Source: Desulfobacteraceae bacterium
GTDB lineage: Bacteria > Desulfobacterota > DSM-4660 > Desulfatiglandales > Desulfatiglandaceae
NCBI GenBank assembly: GCA_020349865.1
Contig: CP070700.1
Location: 241,338 to 256,442, forward strand
Reading direction: 5' to 3'
Length of the DNA stretch: 15,105 nucleotides
In this document: positions 6,743 to 14,338 of the stretch, piece after piece
How the letters are laid out: each line of letters begins with the position of its first letter
How positions within the stretch are numbered: the stretch's first letter is position 1
Notes under the pieces: generated by a model
The model's input: the letters and a program-made list of their open reading frames with translations, nothing else
What the model was told of the DNA's origin: nothing
The model's database searches: none
Program-made: the position numbers and the translations under genes

Positions 6743-7838
6743 AGAACGATTTTGGACAGCTGTTAATCTTCAGGAACCGGACCGTGTACCGGTGGCGCCT
6801 TATTTTGTATATTTTGCAGGCACACTTGCCGGGATGTCACCGTCGGAGTTTGGCTGGAGCGTAGACAAATCGCACAAAGCGCTTTTTGAAACATACGAAA
6901 GATATAACAAGGAAATTGACGCTCTTCATATCATGTCAATGCGCTTTGCTTATACTGGAGTTTTCCCCTCCGCTTATAGCACCTTATATTTTGATTGGGC
7001 GTTTCCGCCAGGTGAGCTTCCACAATTTGTTGAAAGAGGCGGCAAACACAGCCCTGAAATTTACGATAAGATACTGGAAGAAGGATTCACGTATCTCATT
7101 GAACCGGAAAGAATAAATGTGGAAAAAATCCGGGCCGCTTACTTTGAAGAAGCACAATGCCATAAAAACTGGCTGAAATTATGGGAACAAGAAGATGTTG
7201 TCAATCTTGCAACCGGCCCCATGGCAACCATTCCTGCCGATCTGCTAATTTACGCACGTGGATCGGAGGGCTTTCTGGATCTGGCGGAGTACCCGGAAAA
7301 GATTATAGCGGTCAATGAGGCCATGACTCCGGGCATAATTGCCCTAAACAAGTGGCAGGCCAGAGAAAAAAAGAGGGAACATTTTTATCGAATTAGCATA
7401 CAAAATTTTGCAGCTAATTTTATTTCTCCCCAGATGTTTGAGCGTCTGTGCTGGCCATGGATGAAAAAAATGATCGTTGAGTTTTTAAAAGATGATTGCA
7501 CCGTCATACTGCATCTCGATGGCAAATGGAAACCCTTCTACCATTTCTTTCAGGACCTTCCTGAAAAAAGAATTATCATGGAGCTTGAGTTCTCAGACAT
7601 GAAAGACGCAAAAAAGATATTAGGCAATATGCTTTGCCTTAAGGGAAATGTTCCGCCACAGGATCTGGCTTTTGGCACGGATGATAAGATCAGAGATTAT
7701 TGTAAACAATTGATTGACGACTGTGCCTGCGGTGGTGGTTTCATTTTGAGTTCTGGTTGCGAAGTCCCCGTAAACGCCAAGCCCGAAAATATTGAAGCCA
7801 TGATTGATACAGCCATATCCTATGGCACATACAAGTAA
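6726..7838 (+). CDS. URO-D family protein, corrinoid methyltransferase-like
   Basis: This 370-residue TIM-barrel protein belongs to the uroporphyrinogen decarboxylase superfamily, in the branch that includes cobalamin/corrinoid methyltransferases rather than haem-pathway HemE. It begins MTSKERFWTAVNLQEPDRVPV, the standard start of that branch. Candidate metal ligands are H263 and D265 (ILHLDG) and C345 (SSGCEVP), placed like the zinc site of MtaA/MtbA-type enzymes. LKGNVPP (305-311), a GT at 317-318 and the GGGFILSSGCEVP block (336-348) are typical. AGGA (6714-6717) favours the ATG at 6726; an ATG at 6732 is possible. No corrinoid-binding protein gene lies in the window, so a methyl-transfer role is unproven. 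It is the last gene of the plus-strand operon. Confidence 0.85.
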   Translation: MLMTSKERFWTAVNLQEPDRVPVAPYFVYFAGTLAGMSPSEFGWSVDKSHKALFETYERYNKEIDALHIMSMRFAYTGVFPSAYSTLYFDWAFPPGELPQFVERGGKHSPEIYDKILEEGFTYLIEPERINVEKIRAAYFEEAQCHKNWLKLWEQEDVVNLATGPMATIPADLLIYARGSEGFLDLAEYPEKIIAVNEAMTPGIIALNKWQAREKKREHFYRISIQNFAANFISPQMFERLCWPWMKKMIVEFLKDDCTVILHLDGKWKPFYHFFQDLPEKRIIMELEFSDMKDAKKILGNMLCLKGNVPPQDLAFGTDDKIRDYCKQLIDDCACGGGFILSSGCEVPVNAKPENIEAMIDTAISYGTYK

Positions 7839-7877
7839 AATCAAGGGTGAGCCTGATTGGTTGGTAATAAAAGTAAG

Positions 7878-8423
7878 AAAATGTTTAACTATAACTTCTT
7901 CAATATCACTCGCGAAGATATTGATTCCACCAGAAACGATCATATCTTTTTTTGGGTCTAATATATAAAGAAATTCATCCTTGTCGATTTTGCCAACATC
8001 ACCAGTCTTAATGTAGGTCACCCCTCGTTCGTCCAACCAAATTGCTTCTACAGTTCTTTTAGGTTGCTTGTAATACTCAGGCATTAAATATGGACTCCGT
8101 CCCACAATCACGCCTATTTCACACCAAAGTAATTCTCGCCCATCATCGTTAATTATGCGGACATCCCACCCCATTGGTGGTAGCCCTACAAAATCCATCT
8201 TACTTTCCATGAATTCTGGTTGGAGTGAAGTTGCTGGACCTTCGGTCATTCCCCAAAGTTCAATAAGTTTACCTGGAAATCGTTTTAATATTTCCCTTTT
8301 GGTTTCTTTTACAATAGGTGAACCACCACAGATCCATACCTTTATTGAAGTTAAATAGAATTGATCAAAATTGGATTGGTCCAATAATGAAGAATATTGC
8401 GTTGGAACCAGAAACGTACATCG
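7878..8423 (-). pseudogene. Acyl-CoA ligase (AMP-binding family) central fragment
   Basis: Ligases of this family activate carboxylates through an acyl-adenylate to CoA thioesters. About 180 residues remain, from FLVPTQYSSLLDQSN near 8410 through WICGGSPIVKETKR, ELWGMTEGPATS (A5 motif), YIKTGDVGKIDKDEFLYI (A7) and KKDMIVSGGINIFASDIEEV (A8), stopping at EEVIVKH near 7881. The N-terminal ATP-binding P-loop region and the C-terminal domain with the A10 catalytic lysine are missing, so it cannot be active. The frame stays open past 7878, but that part is antisense to the URO-D gene and has no ligase character. Its 5' side abuts the IS200-like remnant, and its 3' side ends about 40 nt from the URO-D stop. 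Confidence 0.85.
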
Positions 8424-8439
8424 TAAGCTGCTAGGAACA

Positions 8440-8553
8440 AAGAGAATGACTGGGTTGAGTTTTTGGGCTACGGATTATTGTGTGAGCACAGTAGGATTGG
8501 ATGAAAAGACAACAAAGAAATACATCCAAGAACAAGACGACATCGATAAATAG
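8440..8553 (+). pseudogene. IS200/IS605-type transposase (TnpA), C-terminal fragment
   Basis: The last 35 or so codons of a Y1 (HUH) transposase remain, reading GLSFWATDYCVSTVGL, then DEKTTKKYIQEQ and a short acidic end before TAG at 8551-8553. Intact IS200-type TnpA proteins end with the pattern FWAxGYxVSTVG...YIxxQ. The catalytic HUH and Tyr motifs are upstream in the intact protein and are missing here. The fragment begins where the acyl-CoA ligase sequence ends (8424-8440), so the left part of the element and the 5' part of the ligase were lost together. The hairpin-rich end of the element follows directly. Confidence 0.77.
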
Positions 8554-8645
8554 TAGATCAATTAGCCCCTTTAGGGGCTTTCCCTGCGACAATGCCTCCT
8601 TCGAGGGGGCTTCCTCAAACCACCCGCTATGCGGGTGGTAGGTGA
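8554..8645 (+). mobile_element. Right end of an IS200/IS605-type element with three hairpins
   Basis: After the transposase stop come three compact inverted repeats. AGCCCCT-TT-AGGGGCT is at 8564-8579 (7-bp stem). GCCTCCT-TCG-AGGGGGC is at 8594-8610 (7 bp with one G/T pair). ACCACCCGC-TAT-GCGGGTGGT is at 8619-8639 (perfect 9-bp stem, 3-nt loop). Such subterminal hairpins are recognised by TnpA at IS200/IS605 ends, which have no terminal inverted repeats. The exact cleavage site near 8640-8650 was not determined. The first hairpin could also act as a terminator. Confidence 0.7.
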
Positions 8646-8803
8646 TTAATAATTTTTTGTCGTTTTCTTTGAACCGCAAATCGATCTGCTTATGAAAAAG
8701 CAGAAAACTTCTTTTGATCTCCGGGCTCTGTAAGCCTGGGAATTTGTCTTTGGAAATCCCCAAAAAAAATATGGCACCCTTTGATTTATGGGTCTCATTT
8801 AAC
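8646..8803. other. Gap between IS remnant and dctM
   Basis: About 160 bases lie downstream of the dctM stop. The minus strand has an open frame at about 8650-8800 (ETHKSKGAIFFLGISKDK onward) with reasonable composition, but no start with a ribosome binding site and no family I recognise. It runs into the IS end and is most likely chance or debris. No intrinsic terminator for the TRAP genes was seen. Confidence 0.35.
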
Positions 8804-10126
8804 CTATCTAAACATCACACTGGGAAGCCAGAGTGCAATCTGTGGAAAAATGATGACGAAAATTAGAGCAATGATTTGAAGCCCCACGAAAGGAACAATG
8901 GAAAGATAAATATCTTCTATGGTTATCTCAGGCGGGGCTACGGCCTTCATATAAAAAAGATTAAAGCCGTAAGGAGGTGTAAGATAGGCTGACTCCTGGC
9001 ACATGATATAGAGGATACCAAACCATATGGGGTCAAAACCGAGTTGCGTGATGATAGGAACATACAGGGGAATGGTGAGAAAGGTGATTGCTGCGGTCTC
9101 AAGAAACATACCCAGAATAAAATAGCTCGCCATCATCATGATAATCACGCCATAAGGCCCTATGCCAAAATGTTCAATGAAATTCTTGAGCATGACATGC
9201 GCTCCCAGGCCGTGATAGATCTTGCTGAAGGCAACTGCCGGAATGATGATCCACATAATGGTGCCCATGATTCTGCCCGTTGTAAATACGGATTCCTTAA
9301 GAATTTTCCATGTGAGGTTGCGATGTAGGTAGACACATAAGAGGGAACCAATGGCGCCCACACCTGCTGCCTCAGTTGGTGAGGTGACACCAAATATGAT
9401 CAACCCCAGGACCAGGAAGATCAGAAAACTTGGGAGGATTAAAGACTTCATGGATTTTAGTTTTTCAAGCCAGTTGCACCTCTCTTCTGGGGGAACAGGC
9501 GGTCCCATCTGTGGCTGTAAGAGGCACCGTATGTAAATGTAGAGGGAAAATAAAACGACGAGCAAGAGCCCGGGAAATATGCCGGCGGCAAACATTTTTC
9601 CCGGAGACTGACGGGACAAAAAAGAAATAATGATCATCGTCACACTTGGAGGGATGAGGATTCCCAACGCGCCGCCAGCTTGAATCACTCCCGTTACCAT
9701 CCTTTTGTCATAACCCCTTTTCATCAAAGCCGGTAGCGCTATGAGCGCCATCGTAAGGGTTGCCGGTCCTGTTTGTCCCACCATTGCCGCAATTAACGCA
9801 CAAACAAATACGACGCCTATGGCCAGCCCGCCTGGAATACCGCCCATGATCCGATAAATCATATCGAATGCTTCTTCACCTATGCCTGACTCTTGCAATA
9901 CAATTCCCATGAATATGAACGGAGCAATTGCGGATAAAGCAAATGAATAGGTTACGCCAAATGTACCATAGTAAATCATGGAAAGGCCTCCGGGGCCCCA
10001 CAAAATAGCAACGATGCCTATAGAAACTACGCCCAGCGCAAAAGTCAACGGCATTCCAACTAACATCAGCAGCATCATCGCGCCAAACATCAAAGCGGTC
10101 AGTAGAATTGGATCAATGGCTGACAT
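8804..10126 (-). CDS. dctM: TRAP transporter large membrane subunit (DctM)
   Basis: This is the large permease of a tripartite ATP-independent periplasmic transporter, which moves organic acids inward using an ion gradient. The 440 residues are almost entirely hydrophobic, with about 12 membrane segments and many glycine-rich turns (GPGGLSMIYYGTFG, GQTGPATLTMALIALPALM, GALGILIPPSVTMI, GVTSPTEAAGVGAIGS, YLTPPYGFNLFYMKA). All are typical of DctM, and the length is normal. AAGGAG 9 nt before the ATG at 10126 favours this start; an upstream ATG at 10144 lacks one. The gene overlaps dctQ by 14 nt, so translation is coupled. It is the third gene of the dctPQM order, and no damage is visible. Confidence 0.92.
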   Translation of the reverse strand: MSAIDPILLTALMFGAMMLLMLVGMPLTFALGVVSIGIVAILWGPGGLSMIYYGTFGVTYSFALSAIAPFIFMGIVLQESGIGEEAFDMIYRIMGGIPGGLAIGVVFVCALIAAMVGQTGPATLTMALIALPALMKRGYDKRMVTGVIQAGGALGILIPPSVTMIIISFLSRQSPGKMFAAGIFPGLLLVVLFSLYIYIRCLLQPQMGPPVPPEERCNWLEKLKSMKSLILPSFLIFLVLGLIIFGVTSPTEAAGVGAIGSLLCVYLHRNLTWKILKESVFTTGRIMGTIMWIIIPAVAFSKIYHGLGAHVMLKNFIEHFGIGPYGVIIMMMASYFILGMFLETAAITFLTIPLYVPIITQLGFDPIWFGILYIMCQESAYLTPPYGFNLFYMKAVAPPEITIEDIYLSIVPFVGLQIIALIFVIIFPQIALWLPSVMFR

Positions 10127-10706
10127 TGGAATGGTCTCCTTCATTATTCGATGAAGTTTTTTTCAATAAGTCTTCTTTCCCTGTTATCATGAAAAAACTT
10201 CGGATCATCAACGCTAACTGCTGAAATATTAATAACAACACTCCTACTGCAATGGCCATCTTAAGAGGATATAAAGGAGGGGCCCATGAGGTCATGGATG
10301 AAAATTCTCTAATCTTCCAGGACTTTATCGCAAACTTTGTTACGATAATAAAAAAGATGATCAAAAAGCAAAGCGCAGGTATGCCCGTAAAAAAATCGAA
10401 TTTTGACTGCGTTTTGGGGGAGAGTCTTCGATACAGGGCATCCATCCGAACATGCCCGTTGTTCAGATGAGTATAGGCACCTACTAAAATACAGTATGAA
10501 CCGAAAAGCATTGTAGATAATTCATGAGCCCACGCAGTGGGCTTATTAAAGAAATACCTCGAAACGACTTCGTAGCCAATAGCCCCTATGATCCCTAATA
10601 TCATCCAAGAGAAGGTCTTCCCTGACCATTTGCTTAACAACTCAATGTATTGGATCAGTTTCTCGATCATTGTACACCCCAATGACTTTAGGATCCCTTT
10701 CCTCAT
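10113..10706 (-). CDS. dctQ: TRAP transporter small membrane subunit (DctQ)
   Basis: This is the small permease of the TRAP system, which pairs with DctM. It has about four hydrophobic segments, near residues 32-50, 68-82, 110-128 and 150-170. Family-typical blocks include EVVSRYFFNKPTAWAHELS, LVGAYTHLNNGHVRMDALY and the PLKMAIAVGVLLLIFQ end segment. The total of 197 residues is on the long side because of a charged C-terminal tail. The start is uncertain: ATG at 10706 has no ribosome binding site, while the in-frame ATG at 10670 (MIEKLIQY) follows a GGGG. It lies about 50 nt after dctP and overlaps dctM. Confidence 0.9.
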   Translation of the reverse strand: MRKGILKSLGCTMIEKLIQYIELLSKWSGKTFSWMILGIIGAIGYEVVSRYFFNKPTAWAHELSTMLFGSYCILVGAYTHLNNGHVRMDALYRRLSPKTQSKFDFFTGIPALCFLIIFFIIVTKFAIKSWKIREFSSMTSWAPPLYPLKMAIAVGVLLLIFQQLALMIRSFFMITGKEDLLKKTSSNNEGDHSNVSH

Positions 10707-10758
10707 ATACTATATTTTAGTCAAAATTTTGCACAGGGGAAAGGGATCGTGAAGGTTT

Positions 10759-11787
10759 CTACAAGCGTCCTGTATCCTTTGCTAATTGCTTCAGCAAATC
10801 GATGGCTTTTTTACACCGGGGTGATTTGGCTGCCTCTTTATCCCATACCTTCTGAGCGGCCGTGGTTAATTTCTTAACGTCCTCTTCCTTGAACATTTTA
10901 TGTTCAAAGTATTTTGCGGCTTCCCGATTCGCGTCAATACGGAACTTATACCAATGAACGATGTAGTGCTCTCTTGTGGTTATGAAAAGAGCCTCTTGAA
11001 GATCTTTTGGCAGTGAATTCCACTTTTTCTTGTTAATAATTATGGCACTTGTCATGGGTCTTAATATCTTAGGATCAGTAATGTATTTTGCTTGCTCATA
11101 CAATTTCAGCCCTGCATAAGCGTCCTCACCGCCGTAGATTATTGCATCGATCACGCCTGTTGCCATAGATGTATAGAATTCCTCGGAGGGCAAATAGATT
11201 GTCGAAATGCCAAATTGGCTTAAGATAGCCGCATTTGGAGCAGTACACCGTATTTTAATATTTTTCATTTCTTCAATGCTGGTTACAGGCTTTTTCGAAA
11301 TTAAAAGGAAGGGCTCTTCGAACACGGGCGTCATCCAATAAACACCAATCTCATCGTAAGCCTCCCGGGCTATATCCTGAAATCCGTACACAAAATGAAA
11401 ATTGAAAACTTCATCCGCATTTCCCCAAGCCATTGGGAGGCCACTTTCTATGTTACCAACATCTATCAGTCCTGAATGATAACCTCCGTAAGTGAAGGCC
11501 ATGTCTAATGTTCCTTCCCCCACGGCTTGGGCCATTTCCTGAGTTGGTACCAGAGAACCGGATGGAAACATTTCAATATTGATTCGCCCGCCTGTGGCGG
11601 TCCGAACTTTTTCGACAAAAATGGCATTATGTTTCATGAAAAGGGGTGCTGAGTGAAGTGTCTGCATTCTAAAATTGTATTTCTCCTCAGCTATCGCTTG
11701 CGTTGAGAATACAGCTACAAGCATAAATCCGATTAAAAAAATTATGCAACAGCTCCCTAAACTACTCAGTCTCTTTTTATTAATCAT
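10759..11787 (-). CDS. dctP: TRAP transporter periplasmic solute-binding protein (DctP)
   Basis: This periplasmic receptor captures the substrate, usually a carboxylate, and delivers it to DctQM. Of 342 residues, the N-terminus is a Sec signal peptide (basic MINKKR, hydrophobic core to about residue 28, likely cut after AIA at 33). The mature protein shows the DctP fold signatures: FPSGSLVPTQEMAQAVGEGT, IEEMKNIKIRC with R180 as the expected carboxylate-binding arginine, and LPSEEFYTSMATGVIDAI. It resembles the mannitol/chloroaromatic-acid type of TRAP receptor. With UbiD and AOR genes next door, an aromatic carboxylate is a reasonable guess. GGAGGG about 8 nt before the ATG supports the start. 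Confidence 0.92.
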   Translation of the reverse strand: MINKKRLSSLGSCCIIFLIGFMLVAVFSTQAIAEEKYNFRMQTLHSAPLFMKHNAIFVEKVRTATGGRINIEMFPSGSLVPTQEMAQAVGEGTLDMAFTYGGYHSGLIDVGNIESGLPMAWGNADEVFNFHFVYGFQDIAREAYDEIGVYWMTPVFEEPFLLISKKPVTSIEEMKNIKIRCTAPNAAILSQFGISTIYLPSEEFYTSMATGVIDAIIYGGEDAYAGLKLYEQAKYITDPKILRPMTSAIIINKKKWNSLPKDLQEALFITTREHYIVHWYKFRIDANREAAKYFEHKMFKEEDVKKLTTAAQKVWDKEAAKSPRCKKAIDLLKQLAKDTGRL

Positions 11788-11826
11788 TTTCCATACCCTC
11801 CATTCATAAAAAGGTTAATATTTTGC

Positions 11827-11844
11827 ATCCATCACGAGATGGAT
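11827..11844 (-). other. Perfect 7-bp hairpin between the small ORF and dctP
   Basis: ATCCATC (11827-11833) and GATGGAT (11838-11844) form a perfect stem with a 4-nt loop, right at the stop codon of the 74-residue ORF. No strong T-run follows on the minus strand. It may mark a processing or attenuation point before dctP, or be chance. Confidence 0.25.
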
Positions 11845-12056
11845 ACGGCCCGTTCCTCTGTCGCGGTGGACCTCGTTTTCGGGCGAATAACATGGGGATA
11901 CCCGTTATTATTGTCAGATGAATCGATAAAACCGGCCAATAGCAAACACGCCTTCTTAATATCTATGTCATTAAGCTTCTTTTCTATTTCTTCTATGTAT
12001 GCTTCTTGTATCTGTCTCTCGCATTCTAAAAACCAATTGTCTCTCAGATAGCTCAT
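11832..12056 (-). CDS. Small hypothetical protein, 74 residues
   Basis: I do not recognise this protein. From the ATG at 12056 it reads MSYLRDNWFLECERQIQEAY, then a charged helical stretch (IEEIEKKLNDIDIKKACLLL), GFIDSSDNNNG and a basic tail. The frame extends to a GTG at 12101, where it overlaps the ligase fragment in another frame, so the start is unclear and no ribosome binding site stands out. Helical periodicity and composition look protein-like, but it sits between a gene fragment and dctP in rearranged DNA, so it may be debris of a larger gene. Confidence 0.35.
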   Translation of the reverse strand: MSYLRDNWFLECERQIQEAYIEEIEKKLNDIDIKKACLLLAGFIDSSDNNNGYPHVIRPKTRSTATEERAVSIS

Positions 12057-12063
12057 CAGCGCT

Positions 12064-12420
12064 TCATTGAACTTTGTAGATATCTCTTTTATCCACCACA
12101 CGGTGTGAAGCTGTTGTGAATTGGCTATCCGCTGCCCGCGGCAAGCTATCGGGTTCCATGAGGTTGATCTCTTTGGGCGTAACGCCCAACACCGATTTCA
12201 AATTTTCCCTTACCTTTTTGGTGAAATGATTACTGCTCTCCTTTTCTGAAAGCATCTTTCTCACGGTGACTTCCATATTAATGGTAAGTTGATCGAGCCC
12301 TCTTTGGTCCAAATCTACGACCATTTGAAAGTTCGAACCCACCTCGCTGAACTTTGTGAGCAAATCTTCCACCAGCGAGGAGAAAACGGGGTAGTCCTTC
12401 CTGAATGATTTTGTAAGCAT
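12064..12420 (-). pseudogene. Phenylacetate-CoA-ligase-type enzyme, C-terminal domain only
   Basis: PaaK-type ligases activate aryl acids to CoA thioesters. Only the C-terminal lid domain (about 110 residues) is left. It starts near VFSSLVEDLLTKF, the counterpart of the NVFPSxVEE block, and continues GSNFQMVVDLDQRGLDQL, VLGVTPKEINLMEPDSLPR and SHRVVDKRD, the counterpart of the family-ending KRVxDKR. The stop is TGA at 12064-12066. The AMP-binding core is absent. An ATG in the frame (12480) lies within the AOR gene in a different frame and is not a real start. The fragment begins within about 20 nt of the AOR stop, which implies that a deletion joined the two genes. Confidence 0.78.
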
Positions 12421-12422
12421 AT

Positions 12423-14264
12423 TTAATAAACAGGCTGAGTTGGGTTCCCCGTCTCCGGATCCCATCCCATAGCCTTCCAATATTCAGTGACGAGACTATT
12501 GATGTCAATGGTTTTGCCGGAAAGAGGTCCCTCGTCTTGAGGAGGTTTTCCCACCAACCGATCTGGTAGAGAGATATCTGACGGTTTAATGCCTTCTCTG
12601 ATACTAAATGCTTGCCTGGTTGATTGAATTCGAGCCCCTGTCTCCAAGACCTCGCCCATATCCATATCCCACCCGGTAGCCGCGTTTAGGAAATCCAACA
12701 AGGGGTAGTTTCCAAAAAACATAACAGGAAGGAGGCATGTTCCGGCACAAGTACCCACCTGCCAATAGCAAGAAGTAGTAGCACTGGCCGGCCCCTTTTT
12801 TTTGTATTCATAGCATTTATAGTTATTAAATTTCAGTTCGGGGTATGGTGCAATAACTGGCGAACCTTCATCGATCCGAGTCATCGGTGCAGCTGTGTGT
12901 CGCCCGGGTGTGGGATCACAGACGAATCCGGTGCCTCGGCTGGGCTTTAGCAAAGGATTATGCAATCCAGGTTCCTGCCCTCCGACATGTATTGCACACT
13001 CTTCAGCCCCTCCTCCTATCCTTTCAGCAGCCACCTTAACCCCATCTGCCAAGACATCACCAAACCCTTCACGACGAATAATCTTATCGAGAACCATAAT
13101 CATGGCTTGAGAGTTTCCCCATGTGAGATTGATTCCGTCAGTATCTCCTGTATTAATTATCCCCTTCTCAAAACACTCCATAGCAAACGCCAGGACGCTA
13201 CCTGCTGAAATACTATCTATGCCGCTGCGGTTGCACATATCATTCATTTTGAATATGGATAATAAGTCATCATTCATACACATGGTGCCAAAAGCAGCCA
13301 GGGTTTCATACTCAGGTTTTTTTACTTCCTGCAACGGATAGGGCCCTTCTGGAACCCGACAGACTCCACCACATGCAATTGGGCAGTTGGCACAACCGTA
13401 TCTTTTTGTTTGGTATTGAGTAACCGCTGTATCCGATAGCTTGCTCGATGTGGGAAAAGCCTTTTCTCCTGATAGAAGCCAGTTTTTGACAGGGGTCGCT
13501 CCCGTAAAAACCAGGCTTTCGGTCATTCCACAGGTTCCAAAATCCATGATAAGTTGAGGAAAACCCTTCAAATCACTAATTTCTTTGATAAAGGTTTTAC
13601 TGAGGCGACTGAGACGGTCTCTGTTAATAACAGGAACCTTCCTGTTCCCATGCACAACTACCGCTTTGAGTCTTTTGGAGCCCATAACTGCTCCGACACC
13701 TGACCGCGCAGCCACACGGCCTTTATCATTTACAATTCCGCTGATCAGAGACATCCTTTCAGAAGCTGGGCCAATTGAAGCAACCCGCATTTTTTGGACA
13801 CCCAGTTCCCTCCTAAGCATTTCCTCGGTATTAATCGTATCGCGACCCCATAGGTGACTGCCGTCTTTCAACTCAAGACCGTCGTTGGTCACCAGAAGAT
13901 ATTTTGGAGAAGTAGCGATACCTGAGACGAAGATGGCATCCCATCCGGCATACTTCAACTCCCTGCCAAAGTACCCACCCGAATTAGCATCCCCCCAGCC
14001 TCCTGTGAGAGGCGATTTGCACACAACCGTATATCTGCCGGTCGACGGCGTCATTGTCCCCGTTAGGGGGCCCGTCGTAAAGCCAAGGATACTCTCAGGG
14101 CCTAAAGCATCAATCCCTGGTTTTTGACGTTCAGACAGGATACGAACGCCAAGCCCATACCCTCCTATGAAACTCCGCACCAGATCCTCATCAAGTTTTT
14201 CTTCACTGATCTTTCCACTTGTCAGCTCGACAAAACCTATTCTTCCCGCATATCCTCCAACCAT
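12423..14264 (-). CDS. Aldehyde ferredoxin oxidoreductase family protein
   Basis: This is a second, divergent AOR family W-pterin enzyme (613-614 residues), typically oxidising aldehydes to acids with ferredoxin, or the reverse. Numbering from the ATG at 14267: FIGGYGLGVRIL (33-44), the NSGGYFGRELKYAGWDA block (95-111), DKGRVAARSGVGAVMGSK (181-198), cluster ligands C292-x2-C295-x3-C299 (CANCPIAC), PEYE (318-321) near the expected active-site Glu, GIDSISAG (349-356) and DPTPGRHT (451-458). The fourth cluster Cys is C507 or C511 (VGTCAGTC); the Asp that usually precedes it by five residues is missing. AGGAGG sits 6 nt before ATG 14264 and only 3 nt before ATG 14267, so the second ATG is preferred. 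The C-terminus (GNPTQPVY) ends about ten residues early and abuts the PaaK-type fragment. Confidence 0.92.
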   Translation of the reverse strand: MVGGYAGRIGFVELTSGKISEEKLDEDLVRSFIGGYGLGVRILSERQKPGIDALGPESILGFTTGPLTGTMTPSTGRYTVVCKSPLTGGWGDANSGGYFGRELKYAGWDAIFVSGIATSPKYLLVTNDGLELKDGSHLWGRDTINTEEMLRRELGVQKMRVASIGPASERMSLISGIVNDKGRVAARSGVGAVMGSKRLKAVVVHGNRKVPVINRDRLSRLSKTFIKEISDLKGFPQLIMDFGTCGMTESLVFTGATPVKNWLLSGEKAFPTSSKLSDTAVTQYQTKRYGCANCPIACGGVCRVPEGPYPLQEVKKPEYETLAAFGTMCMNDDLLSIFKMNDMCNRSGIDSISAGSVLAFAMECFEKGIINTGDTDGINLTWGNSQAMIMVLDKIIRREGFGDVLADGVKVAAERIGGGAEECAIHVGGQEPGLHNPLLKPSRGTGFVCDPTPGRHTAAPMTRIDEGSPVIAPYPELKFNNYKCYEYKKKGPASATTSCYWQVGTCAGTCLLPVMFFGNYPLLDFLNAATGWDMDMGEVLETGARIQSTRQAFSIREGIKPSDISLPDRLVGKPPQDEGPLSGKTIDINSLVTEYWKAMGWDPETGNPTQPVY

Positions 14265-14270
14265 CATCTA

Positions 14271-14276
14271 CCTCCT
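14271..14276 (-). promoter_or_regulatory. Strong ribosome binding site of the second AOR gene
   Basis: A perfect AGGAGG on the minus strand, separated from two tandem ATG codons by 3 and 6 nt. The spacing favours the second ATG (14264). Confidence 0.6.
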
Positions 14277-14338
14277 CAGAGTCTTTAAATCCATAATATA
14301 ATCGCCGTAATGCCCTATTCCTAGCCTGCAATGAGTAC

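Noticed and set aside
7620..7877. Continuation of the acyl-CoA ligase frame into the URO-D region on the minus strand
   Set aside because: After EEVIVKH the translated text loses all ligase character and lies antisense to a well-supported URO-D gene.
8431..8763. Minus-strand open frame of 110 codons across the IS end
   Set aside because: It crosses the IS200-type hairpins and is antisense to the transposase fragment. Only its first 45 or so codons look protein-like, and no start or family was recognised.
12064..12480. Full 138-codon frame as an intact gene
   Set aside because: Its first 20 codons overlap the AOR gene in another frame and have no ligase homology. The rest is only the C-terminal domain of a larger enzyme.
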